Part shown: piece after piece, positions 1-6,094 of the stretch | How positions within the stretch are numbered: the first letter of the stretch is position 1 | Layout of the letters: the number at the start of each line of letters is the position of its first letter | Source: Thermoprotei archaeon | GTDB taxonomy: Archaea > Thermoproteota > Thermoprotei_A > Sulfolobales > NBVN01 | Direction: 5' to 3' | Assembly (NCBI GenBank): GCA_003661745.1 | Contig: QMWS01000032.1 | Location: 1 to 7,497 of the forward strand | Length of the DNA stretch: 7,497 nt | Program-made: the position numbers and the translations under genes | Notes under the pieces: model-generated | Databases searched by the model: none | Told to the model about the DNA's origin: nothing | Seen by the model: the letters and a program-made list of their open reading frames with translations, nothing else

Positions 1-146
1 AGCTCGCTCTTATACCTACTCAGCGTTGCTAGTAGCCTGTAGGAGAAGTAAGTATCCTTATGTGGCGACATGGATATGTAGAGAGTCCTAACATCCCTAC
101 AAATGTTACTCCACAGCACCTTAACGTCAGCGAACGTTCGTTCCAA
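1..146 (-). CDS. Unrecognised protein, N-terminal part, gene runs off the left edge
   Basis: On the minus strand a reading frame is open from just after a TAA near position 170 to the left edge. The likely start is TTG at 144-146, because GGGTG (complement of 152-156) lies five bases upstream as a ribosome binding site. No ATG occurs before about residue 26. The 48 complete codons read as a normal soluble protein: an acidic start (LERTFADVK), one early cysteine, then YISMSPHKDTYFSYRLL and a basic stretch. Codon choice (AGG, CTA, TAC, AAG) resembles the neighbouring genes. I do not recognise the family. The PHKD stretch could be part of an active site, but that is a guess. The start codon is uncertain. 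A shorter open frame on the plus strand covers bases 2-91, but it ends in a stop with no start visible. Confidence 0.5.
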   Translation of the reverse strand, partial: MERTFADVKVLWSNICRDVRTLYISMSPHKDTYFSYRLLATLSRYKSE

Positions 147-265
147 CTCAGCACCCAGTAAAAGAAAGAATTAAGCGATTAATTAGACTGTTGGTTTTTC
201 TCCCCTAATGCATTGGAATTAAGCCTGCTATTGCTGGTAATTAACGTGAAATAGCTAATAGTGTA

Positions 266-1129
266 TTACCTCACTTCCCTCAGTGACGTGACTAACGTAG
301 CTACTAGTATAGCAGTTATGCCGGCTAACTGAATTCTGGTATAGGTCTCACCTAATATAGTGCTAGCGAGAGCTAGTGCGCTGACGGGCTCTAGTAGGGC
401 TATTATCGATGCGGCAGTAGCACTAACGTACTTCAGGCCCTCGATGTAGAGCAGTAAGGCTGCGGTGGAGCACACGATACTTATGTATGTAGCCCAGAGT
501 AGGCCGTTGAGGTCTGTTGGCATAATGGAGGTACTGAATAGCAATGTAGTAATTAATGGTACAGCGAAAGCTGTAGGTAGGGGCTGAAAGATTATGTCCA
601 CAGTATTAAATCCCCTATTATGATAGTACTTGGAAACTATCACCTGCGCAGCATACATAACTGCAGGGATCATTCCTACCAGAAAGCCCGTAGCCGTAGC
701 TAATCTAAGCTCGGGGTTCGACGTTATATATGCGCCTAAGACAGCTACGAAAGCTAGGAGTACTGATAGGCCATCAAACCTAGTTTTAAAGACTACTGGT
801 GATGTGAGTGAAACAATTAATGGTGCGACATGAACTAGCGCAGCAGCAACACCAGCGCCATTAATTAGTATAGAATATGCGAAGGCGATTCTAAAGCCAC
901 CACACGCTAATAAGCCAAAGAGCAGTAGACCCTTACTCCACGGAGCACTTCTCTTAGCCAGCCATATCGGAAATAAGATTATGAAATCAACCATGAGCAC
1001 GTAGAGAGCTAGAGTGTAGGGGTTAAAGCCTCCGCTGACGGCAAATACGGTTGCTACGCTCTCTGAGCCCCATAGTAAGGAGGCGGTAACTACCAGCGAC
1101 AGACCTAGTGCCTTCTCCCTACTAACCAA
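266..1129 (-). CDS. EamA/DMT-superfamily membrane transporter
   Basis: This is a small hydrophobic permease of about 287 residues with ten predicted transmembrane helices, the usual size and build of the drug/metabolite transporter (EamA, formerly DUF6) family. The first helix carries the typical SLLWGSES segment. Each half contains an EamA repeat: the first has a loop near ALVHVAPLIVSL, and the second has the signature LLEPVSALALASTILGE near the C-terminus, where the family usually has a conserved LEP and terminal GE. The chain ends in short basic residues (SLREVR), as expected for a cytoplasmic tail. It should export or import a small metabolite across the cell membrane; the substrate cannot be read from sequence. 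I prefer the TTG at 1127-1129, since translation from there leads straight into helix 1. A TTG at 1163-1165 would add twelve residues (MLHYIVVRGCYR) atypical of the family. It lies 3' of the UPF0282 gene on the same strand. Confidence 0.85.
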   Translation of the reverse strand: MVSREKALGLSLVVTASLLWGSESVATVFAVSGGFNPYTLALYVLMVDFIILFPIWLAKRSAPWSKGLLLFGLLACGGFRIAFAYSILINGAGVAAALVHVAPLIVSLTSPVVFKTRFDGLSVLLAFVAVLGAYITSNPELRLATATGFLVGMIPAVMYAAQVIVSKYYHNRGFNTVDIIFQPLPTAFAVPLITTLLFSTSIMPTDLNGLLWATYISIVCSTAALLLYIEGLKYVSATAASIIALLEPVSALALASTILGETYTRIQLAGITAILVATLVTSLREVR

Positions 1130-1225
1130 GCGGTAGCAACCCCGAACAACGATGTAGTGTAGCAATTATGAATTTATCGCTGTGGCCTTAACGCATTAGC
1201 AGGGGGTCTTCACAGCCTATCTTAC

Positions 1226-2314
1226 TTAGTCAGAACATAATTCATCTATCAGGGGTTTCCTACCTAAATACTCAGCTGCTGTGAGAACAGGCACGTCATT
1301 CTTTCTTGCTTCCTTAAATACTTCTGCGGTGCGTTCGCGCCACTTCTTCTCTCTTAGTAAGTGGTGATCATAAATCAGGAGCTTAGTTCCTGAGTTAATT
1401 ATGGTTATAGCATTGTTTATTGCTCTTTTAAGGTTTATCCTATTGAGCATGTACGGGAAGAGGTATGTTGGGGGACCGTCAAGAATTATTACATCAGGCC
1501 TTGATTTAGCGATGTACTCTGCGTAATCCTCTATTGAGGGTCCCATTAAGTCGCTAGAGTAGAATATTACGTGATTACGCTTCTTAATTACTAGCGGCAG
1601 TACCCACCCTGTCCTATCGTACTCTATACCGTGGAACCAAGGCCCTATTACTTGAATGACTGTATCGCCGAATTCGAAGGTTCTCCCGTCACCCCAAACA
1701 ACCTTAGTGCCATCGCGCAGTGATAGCTCCTTCACCCACGGCTTCTTAGACCATACCTCACTGACTAGCTTAATAAACCACTTCTTGCCCTTCGCCAGCA
1801 ACTCCTTTCTACGACTACTGTAGCTGCCGAAATCCTTCGAGAGAGCTATACTTAACTCCTCAGTAGGGTCATCAAAGTCTGCCTCTTGAGGTTCGATAAG
1901 GAAGTTATTAAGAGTTTCACCTGCGAGAGCTAGCAGTTCTGAGAGAAATAACCTCGCCCTATCCCACTGACTCTCATTAATGTATTTGTTAGGATTCTTC
2001 AAGATGAGCAGCTTCTTAAGCAGTACGTGCTTATCATCGATGTCCGCATCCGTAGGGAGGAAGTGGTGGTCATAGTGATAGTGAGTAATTATTATTGCAA
2101 CAGCTGACTTCAAGTGCTTCTCGATTATCTTGATAGCCCTCCTCCGGAGCTCAAACTTTTCAACAAGTGGGAGCGGATAGCTAGGTTGCATCTCAGCAGC
2201 ACCAGGATCAATAATGACCGTCCCGGCGCCTGTCTCTACTGCTACTGAAGCACACTTTGCTCCTAGACTATCAAACCATAGGAGCTTAACGCCTAAGTCC
2301 TCAAGGATGCCCAC
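1226..2314 (-). CDS. UPF0282-family metallo-beta-lactamase-fold protein
   Basis: A predicted metal-dependent hydrolase of the metallo-beta-lactamase fold, function not established. Numbering from an upstream ATG at 2378-2380 (384 residues), the family landmarks are: strand and turn VIIDPG (55-60); the metal motif THYHYDHH (99-106, HxHxDH); the NPNKYINESQWDRAR segment (129-143) that in UPF0282 follows the metal motif; GPWFHG (246-251); SSDLMGP (275-281); DGPPTYL (301-307); YDHHLL (337-342); and LTAAEYLG (366-373). A roughly 70-residue charged insert (about 150-220) makes it longer than the ~300-320 residues I expect for the family. The start is uncertain. The first ~22 residues from the ATG do not resemble the family, whereas GTG at 2312-2314 has a strong GGGAG site (complement of 2322-2326) seven bases upstream and gives 362 residues, so I used it. 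It probably shares a transcript with the downstream permease. Confidence 0.85.
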   Translation of the reverse strand: MGILEDLGVKLLWFDSLGAKCASVAVETGAGTVIIDPGAAEMQPSYPLPLVEKFELRRRAIKIIEKHLKSAVAIIITHYHYDHHFLPTDADIDDKHVLLKKLLILKNPNKYINESQWDRARLFLSELLALAGETLNNFLIEPQEADFDDPTEELSIALSKDFGSYSSRRKELLAKGKKWFIKLVSEVWSKKPWVKELSLRDGTKVVWGDGRTFEFGDTVIQVIGPWFHGIEYDRTGWVLPLVIKKRNHVIFYSSDLMGPSIEDYAEYIAKSRPDVIILDGPPTYLFPYMLNRINLKRAINNAITIINSGTKLLIYDHHLLREKKWRERTAEVFKEARKNDVPVLTAAEYLGRKPLIDELCSD

Positions 2315-2321
2315 AGCACTT

Positions 2322-2326
2322 CTCCC
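2322..2326 (-). promoter_or_regulatory. Candidate ribosome binding site for the UPF0282 gene
   Basis: GGGAG on the minus strand sits seven bases before a GTG codon at 2312-2314. The alternative ATG at 2378-2380 has no comparable site in front of it. This favours the internal GTG start, although leaderless translation from the ATG remains possible in an archaeon. Confidence 0.4.
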
Positions 2327-2350
2327 GACTGATATACTTACCAGCAATCC

Positions 2351-2360
2351 CAAATAATTA
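2351..2360 (+). promoter_or_regulatory. Weak TATA-like element for the amidohydrolase gene
   Basis: An AT-only run (AAATAATTA) lies about 55 bases before the ATG at 2411. An archaeal TATA box here would place transcription start near 2380 with a leader of about 30 bases. It lies inside the divergent gene if that gene starts at 2380, but in the spacer if it starts at 2314. No clear BRE element is visible, so this is a weak call. Confidence 0.22.
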
Positions 2361-2410
2361 ACGTGGGAAATACTTTTCATCTACAACTTAACCAACTATA
2401 TGGTTGCGGT

Positions 2411-4000
2411 ATGACGCGCTATGACTTAATAATTAGGGGCGGTTACGTAATAGACGGCACTGGAGCTCCCGCCTTTAAGGCAGATATCGGAGTTGTTGAA
2501 GATACCATAGTTAAGCTGGGCGACCTAAGTAATTGCTCAGCTGACTTAGTAATTAATGCTGAAGGAATGTACGTGTGCCCAGGGTTCATAGATATACATA
2601 ATCATAGCGACTTATCGATATTTAAAGTACCTACAGCAGATAATTATGTACTTCAGGGAGTAACCACTATTGTCATAGGTAATTGTGGCTCATCACCAGC
2701 ACCAGTAACTGAGAAGAACAAGGACTTAGTAAGAGAATTCATGTGGGGATTAGAAGCTAGTGACTTCCCAGTTAAGTGGAGGAGCTTTAGTGAGTACTTG
2801 AGTAAGTTGGACTTACTTAAGAAGAGCATTAATGTAGCTGCACTCGTAGGGCACGGCACAGTTAGGTCTGCTGTACTAGGTGCTGAGGACATTAAGGCTA
2901 GTGAGAGGGAACTTAAGGAAATGGCATTACTCATTGATGATGCCATGAAGTCAGGCGCCTTCGGCATGTCACTAGGGCTAATATACGTACCGAGCATGTT
3001 TGCTGACTTTAATGAGCTAACGTACTTAAGCAAGGCAGTAGCTAAGTACGGAGGTCTCCTAGCAGTCCATATGAGGGATGAAGGACAAGGCCTGATAGAT
3101 TCGGTCATTGAAGTAATTACCATAGCTAAGGAGACAGGCGTGAAGCTAGAAATATCTCACTTAAAAGCCGTCGGTAAAGCCAATTGGGGTAAGGCAGCGA
3201 CCGCTCTAAGAATAATTGAGGAATACGCATCGAGAGGCCTGGACGTAAGTGCCGATGCCTACCCTTATGAGGCATCATCAACTTTCCTCTCAGCAATACT
3301 CCCTAAGTGGGTCAGAGAAGGAGGAACGCCAGCCCTACTAAGTAAGTTGAGCAATCCTGAAGTAGTAGAGAAGTTGAAGGTAGATTTAATCAGAGAGGGC
3401 ATCATGGGGAGTAGGAGGCTTGAGTGGTCAGACATAATGATATCTTCATCACTAAGCCACCGAGATATAGAGGGGTTGAGGCTGAGCGAAGTAGCTAGCA
3501 GGTGGGGTACCGATCCACTAAGTGCAGCAGTTAAGATCTTACTCGATGATAGAGGACTCACCGAGATGGTTGTTTTCGGTATGAATGAAGAGGAAGTCGC
3601 TGAGGTAATATCACACCCACTAGTAGCTATATCGAGCGATGGGCTAGTACAGCTACCTAGCAAGAGTAAGCCGCACCCACGCAACTACGGGGCATTCCCT
3701 AGGGTGATAGCTGCGTACGTAAGGGAGAAGAAGGTGCTTTCGCTACCTGAGGCTATTAGGAAGATGACTAGCCTGCCAGCAAGGAAGTTAGGGTTATGGG
3801 ATCGGGGCATTATTAGGCCTAGGTTTAAGGCAGACCTAGTCATCTTTGACTTTAACTCAATTAAGGATAATGCGACATACCTTAATCCTCACAGCTACCC
3901 CACCGGCATTAAGGCAGTAGTAATTAATGGGGTAGTTGTAGTTGAGGAAGGAAGACACACAGGCAGTTTACCAGGTAAGTTGCTGAGATTCTGTGCTTAA
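2411..4000 (+). CDS. N-acyl-D-amino-acid deacylase-like amidohydrolase
   Basis: A 529-residue amidohydrolase-superfamily enzyme of the D-aminoacylase group, expected to be a cytoplasmic zinc enzyme that hydrolyses N-acyl-D-amino acids or related amides. Seen in order: the N-terminal beta-sandwich start (YDLIIRGGYVIDGTG, 4-18), PGFIDIHNHSD with the metal-binding H63 and H65, GNCGSSPAPV with C92 (the cysteine that ligates zinc in D-aminoacylases), AVHMRDE with H220, EISHLKAVG with H250, AISSDG with the catalytic-type D410, and the family-typical KPHPRNYGAFPRV (420-432). The C-terminus returns to the sandwich domain (KADLVIFD). All expected metal and catalytic residues are present, so it should be active; the true substrate is unknown. 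ATG at 2411 is chosen because MTRYDLIIRGG matches the usual N-terminus. An in-frame GTG at 2363 would add 16 unrelated residues and overlap the possible ATG of the divergent gene. It converges on the MobB-like gene with a 20-base gap. Confidence 0.9.
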   Translation: MTRYDLIIRGGYVIDGTGAPAFKADIGVVEDTIVKLGDLSNCSADLVINAEGMYVCPGFIDIHNHSDLSIFKVPTADNYVLQGVTTIVIGNCGSSPAPVTEKNKDLVREFMWGLEASDFPVKWRSFSEYLSKLDLLKKSINVAALVGHGTVRSAVLGAEDIKASERELKEMALLIDDAMKSGAFGMSLGLIYVPSMFADFNELTYLSKAVAKYGGLLAVHMRDEGQGLIDSVIEVITIAKETGVKLEISHLKAVGKANWGKAATALRIIEEYASRGLDVSADAYPYEASSTFLSAILPKWVREGGTPALLSKLSNPEVVEKLKVDLIREGIMGSRRLEWSDIMISSSLSHRDIEGLRLSEVASRWGTDPLSAAVKILLDDRGLTEMVVFGMNEEEVAEVISHPLVAISSDGLVQLPSKSKPHPRNYGAFPRVIAAYVREKKVLSLPEAIRKMTSLPARKLGLWDRGIIRPRFKADLVIFDFNSIKDNATYLNPHSYPTGIKAVVINGVVVVEEGRHTGSLPGKLLRFCA

Positions 4001-4020
4001 GGTAAACTATTACTTTACAG

Positions 4021-4809
4021 CTACTTCCCCTCGCCCGGAATTATCGCAAGCTCTAACTCCTTAATACTGCTGGCGTCTTTAGGTACTTCCTTAAGTGATG
4101 TAATAAGGCCGAGTAAAGTGTTCCTAATTACCTTCTTAACAAATGGTGAAAGATGCACGGGCCTCCCATTGACTATGAGCTTAACATCATCTACTACAGG
4201 ACAGCTTACCGCTTCACCATGTATATATGCTCTAGAGAATTCGAGACATGAAGAATACCCGCAATGCTTGCAGTTGAGCCCAGGTGTTTGCGATAGAATA
4301 AATTTAATGGCATTATCAATAATAAACTCAGCTAGCTCAGATATATCGCTGGGTTTGAAGATTCTCACGCTGCAGCCGCTCTGCACTTCATGCTGCTTCG
4401 GCTTCATCATAACAGCAGCTACCACATTGCCGGCTACTTCCTCCTTCAGCTCATCTAGCTCGCTTAAGTCACTAACTACAGCTAATATGTCGCCAAAGTT
4501 ACTCTTTTTAAATCCCTCTGCAATTACTAGGCCGTAACTTCTCGGGAGTAAGGCAGTAGCGCTTCTCAAGTCATCGTAACATCCACGCAAGTACACAGCA
4601 TTACCTGAGGAGCCCACAGCAATGACGGCATCAGCACCGCTTCCTAAGTACCTGCCCGTATCCTTGTCTATGTCTAGTCCGCCGTGTGCATGCTTCATTA
4701 CAGCTACTTTAACACCCCTCAGAACTAACTCCTTGACCAGGGCTGATCCTATAGTGGTCTTACCTACCTTCCTCCTAAGAGACACTATACGTACTACGTA
4801 AGGCAGCAT
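4021..4809 (-). CDS. MobB-like P-loop protein fused to a four-cysteine Fe-S domain
   Basis: Counting from an ATG at 4813-4815 (264 residues), the N-terminal part resembles MobB, the GTP-binding protein that assists formation of the guanine-dinucleotide form of the molybdenum/tungsten pterin cofactor. It has a P-loop ending VGKTT (17-21), MKHAHGG followed by DIDKDTGRYLGSGADAV (40-64) and LVIAEGFKKS (96-105). The P-loop lacks the first glycine of GxxxxGK (leucine-13 in that place). After residue ~180 comes LNCKHCGYSSCLEF...SCPV with C182, C185, C190 and C205, the pattern of the small Fe-S domain (PF04060 type) that binds a [4Fe-4S] cluster. I chose the ATG at 4807-4809 because GAGGT ends six bases before it; the ATG at 4813-4815 directly abuts GAGGT. 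It converges with the amidohydrolase and diverges from the DUF2148-like gene. A role in cofactor assembly or delivery is inferred; the Fe-S tail suggests redox sensing or a docking role. Confidence 0.82.
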   Translation of the reverse strand: MLPYVVRIVSLRRKVGKTTIGSALVKELVLRGVKVAVMKHAHGGLDIDKDTGRYLGSGADAVIAVGSSGNAVYLRGCYDDLRSATALLPRSYGLVIAEGFKKSNFGDILAVVSDLSELDELKEEVAGNVVAAVMMKPKQHEVQSGCSVRIFKPSDISELAEFIIDNAIKFILSQTPGLNCKHCGYSSCLEFSRAYIHGEAVSCPVVDDVKLIVNGRPVHLSPFVKKVIRNTLLGLITSLKEVPKDASSIKELELAIIPGEGK

Positions 4810-4815
4810 AACCAT

Positions 4816-4921
4816 ACCTCTATAAATATCAGAAGTCTAGCGGAGTTATTACGTTATCCATGCAGTACCTCAGTAAATATTATTAGTGATCTTCTAAGTA
4901 TGGTGAATTAGGTGTTCTAAA
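4816..4921 (+). promoter_or_regulatory. Divergent promoter region with two TATA-like elements
   Basis: The 106-base spacer separates the MobB-like gene (minus) from the DUF2148-like gene (plus). TATAAATA at 4821-4828 is the better match to an archaeal TATA box, but it lies 93 bases before the plus-strand ATG and too close to the minus-strand start to serve it without a transcript beginning inside that gene. GTAAATATTATTA at 4873-4885 is a weaker match but would give transcription start near 4905 and a leader of less than 20 bases. GGTG at 4911-4914, seven bases before the ATG at 4922, is a credible ribosome binding site. Confidence 0.35.
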
Positions 4922-5422
4922 ATGATTAAGGAGAAAGACTTAATCATAAGTGGGGTTCTTAGGGTTGCGGAATTAATGGCTATTGCAGCTAAGACAGCTC
5001 CTAAGGCTAAAGGAGTTGATAATATAGTTGTTGCTGTAGTAACTGATAGAGAAGAACTAGAGAAGTTAGCTAGTAAGATGGAAGAGCTGGCAAGTCAGTA
5101 CGGACACTTCTTAGCTAGGGATGCTGAGAATGTAAGGAATTCAGAAGCTGTAGTACTTATTGGTGCTAAGGTGGTTGACTTAGGGCTTAAGCAGCCGCCA
5201 GGATACGGCATTGACATTAATACGTACATGGCACTTGTCAATCTAGGCATAGCTGTAGGGTCAGCAGCTAAGGTTGCTTCAATGCTCAACGTAGATAATA
5301 GGATAATGCTGTCGATAGGTATAGCAGCTAAGGAACTAAGGCTAATTGACGCCGAATACATATTAGGAATACCTCTCTCAGCTAAAGCAAAGAACATCTA
5401 CTTCGACAGGATTAAGAAGTAA
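4922..5422 (+). CDS. DUF2148-like (ferredoxin-domain family) protein without cysteines
   Basis: A 166-residue protein that matches DUF2148, a family annotated as containing a ferredoxin-like domain. Recognisable are the N-terminal helix with AAKTAPKAKGVDNI (22-35), the VVLIGAK strand (77-83), NLGIAVGSAAKVASMLNVDNRIM (spanning 107-129) and the closing GIPLSAKAKNIYFDR (149-163). Family members usually carry a cysteine-rich stretch after the VLIG strand that is thought to hold an Fe-S cluster. Here that place reads GLKQPPGYGID, and the entire protein contains no cysteine, so this member cannot bind a cysteine-ligated cluster. Family function is unknown. ATG at 4922 is supported by GGTG seven bases upstream. 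It is followed after 28 bases by the class II aldolase gene on the same strand, so the two are probably co-transcribed. Confidence 0.8.
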   Translation: MIKEKDLIISGVLRVAELMAIAAKTAPKAKGVDNIVVAVVTDREELEKLASKMEELASQYGHFLARDAENVRNSEAVVLIGAKVVDLGLKQPPGYGIDINTYMALVNLGIAVGSAAKVASMLNVDNRIMLSIGIAAKELRLIDAEYILGIPLSAKAKNIYFDRIKK

Positions 5423-5450
5423 GTTGACTGAGATGAGCAAGTGAGTTGAG

Positions 5451-6059
5451 ATGAGTGAGGTGTCGGTACTTAGTGCTAGGGAACTCCTAGCTCTGGTTAT
5501 GAGGCTAGCATACAGTAGGGGTCTAATAAACATTAAGGGAGGGAACGCCAGTATTAGGGAAGGTAATGGCTTCTGGATAACGCCCTCACAGATACCTAAG
5601 AACATGCTTAGGCCCGAGGACATGGTTTATGTAGGGCTTGACGGCGAGTGGAAAAAGGGTATTAAGCCCTCGATGGAGTACAGAATGCACTTAATGATAT
5701 ATAGGGAGTTTAGGGATGTTAATGCAATTATACACACCCACAACCCATATACTTTAGCTCTCTATGAGTCAGGGCTCTCGCTGGATCCAACGAAGTATAT
5801 TGAAGCGTATTCTATAGGCGAGTGCATTGCTGTAGTACCTAAGCTGCCGGCGGGATCTGAAGAATTAGCTAAGAGCGTGGCTGATGCCATCAGGAAGTGC
5901 AGGGTGGCTGTACTGCTAGGCCATGGTGCAGTAGCTATTAGCAAGGACGACATCTTCTCAGCTCTAGATGCGTTAGAAGCACTTGAGGACATATCTAAGG
6001 TAGAGTTATTTAAGGTGTTGCTTAGTAGTAGGAAGTGCTTGAAGAATATCAATATCTAA
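5451..6059 (+). CDS. Class II aldolase/adducin-family protein (fuculose-phosphate aldolase-like)
   Basis: A 202-residue zinc-dependent class II aldolase of the L-fuculose-1-phosphate/L-ribulose-5-phosphate family, normal in length. Visible motifs are GGNAS (30-34, phosphate binding), WITPS (42-46), SMEYRMH (74-80) with the catalytic-type glutamate E76, HTH (H95, H97) as the first two zinc ligands, and GHGAV with H158 as the third. All key residues are intact, so an aldol cleavage or condensation with a dihydroxyacetone-phosphate or lactaldehyde-type partner is expected. In some archaea a relative is proposed to make lactaldehyde for coenzyme F420 synthesis, but the substrate cannot be fixed here. 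ATG at 5451 (MSEVSVLSARELL) gives the normal N-terminus. It follows the DUF2148-like gene by 28 bases and converges on the hydrogenase operon, so it is unlikely to share that operon's transcript. Confidence 0.85.
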   Translation: MSEVSVLSARELLALVMRLAYSRGLINIKGGNASIREGNGFWITPSQIPKNMLRPEDMVYVGLDGEWKKGIKPSMEYRMHLMIYREFRDVNAIIHTHNPYTLALYESGLSLDPTKYIEAYSIGECIAVVPKLPAGSEELAKSVADAIRKCRVAVLLGHGAVAISKDDIFSALDALEALEDISKVELFKVLLSSRKCLKNINI

Positions 6060-6092
6060 AAATAAAATATCTTATGCTGAGTCCGACTCGGT
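6058..6092 (-). terminator. Hairpin plus T-rich tract between convergent genes
   Basis: GAGTCCGACTC (6079-6089) is a perfect five-base inverted repeat around one base. As RNA it can pair as CTGAG with CTCGG (one G-U pair) around a five-base loop. On the minus strand it begins six bases after the hydrogenase stop codon and is followed by a T-rich stretch (complement of 6058-6071), the order expected of a terminator for the hydrogenase transcript. In archaea T-rich tracts alone often terminate, so the hairpin may be incidental. Confidence 0.35.
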
Positions 6093-6094
6093 GC

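Noticed and set aside
147..265. Search for a small RNA, tRNA or small gene between the left partial gene and the permease
   Set aside because: No cloverleaf, conserved box or sizeable frame was found; only AT-rich and pyrimidine-rich tracts that may hold a promoter or terminator.
2363..2410. N-terminal extension of the amidohydrolase from GTG 2363
   Set aside because: The 16 added residues do not resemble the family, there is no ribosome binding site, and the ATG at 2411 gives the usual N-terminus.
4118..4537. 139-codon plus-strand open frame opposite the MobB-like gene
   Set aside because: It lies wholly antisense to a gene with clear family motifs, and its protein is Ser/Thr/Leu-rich with no domain, as expected for a shadow frame. 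The same holds for open frames at 630-833, 2653-3123, 3265-3684, 5095-5397, 5762-6052, 6150-6356 and 6849-7277.
4821..4828. TATTTATA on the minus strand as promoter of the MobB-like gene
   Set aside because: It lies only a few bases before the start codon, so a transcript would begin inside the coding region past the needed N-terminus.
5378..5623. Minus-strand open frame across the junction of the DUF2148-like and aldolase genes
   Set aside because: It overlaps two supported genes on the opposite strand, has no ribosome binding site and shows no recognisable domain.
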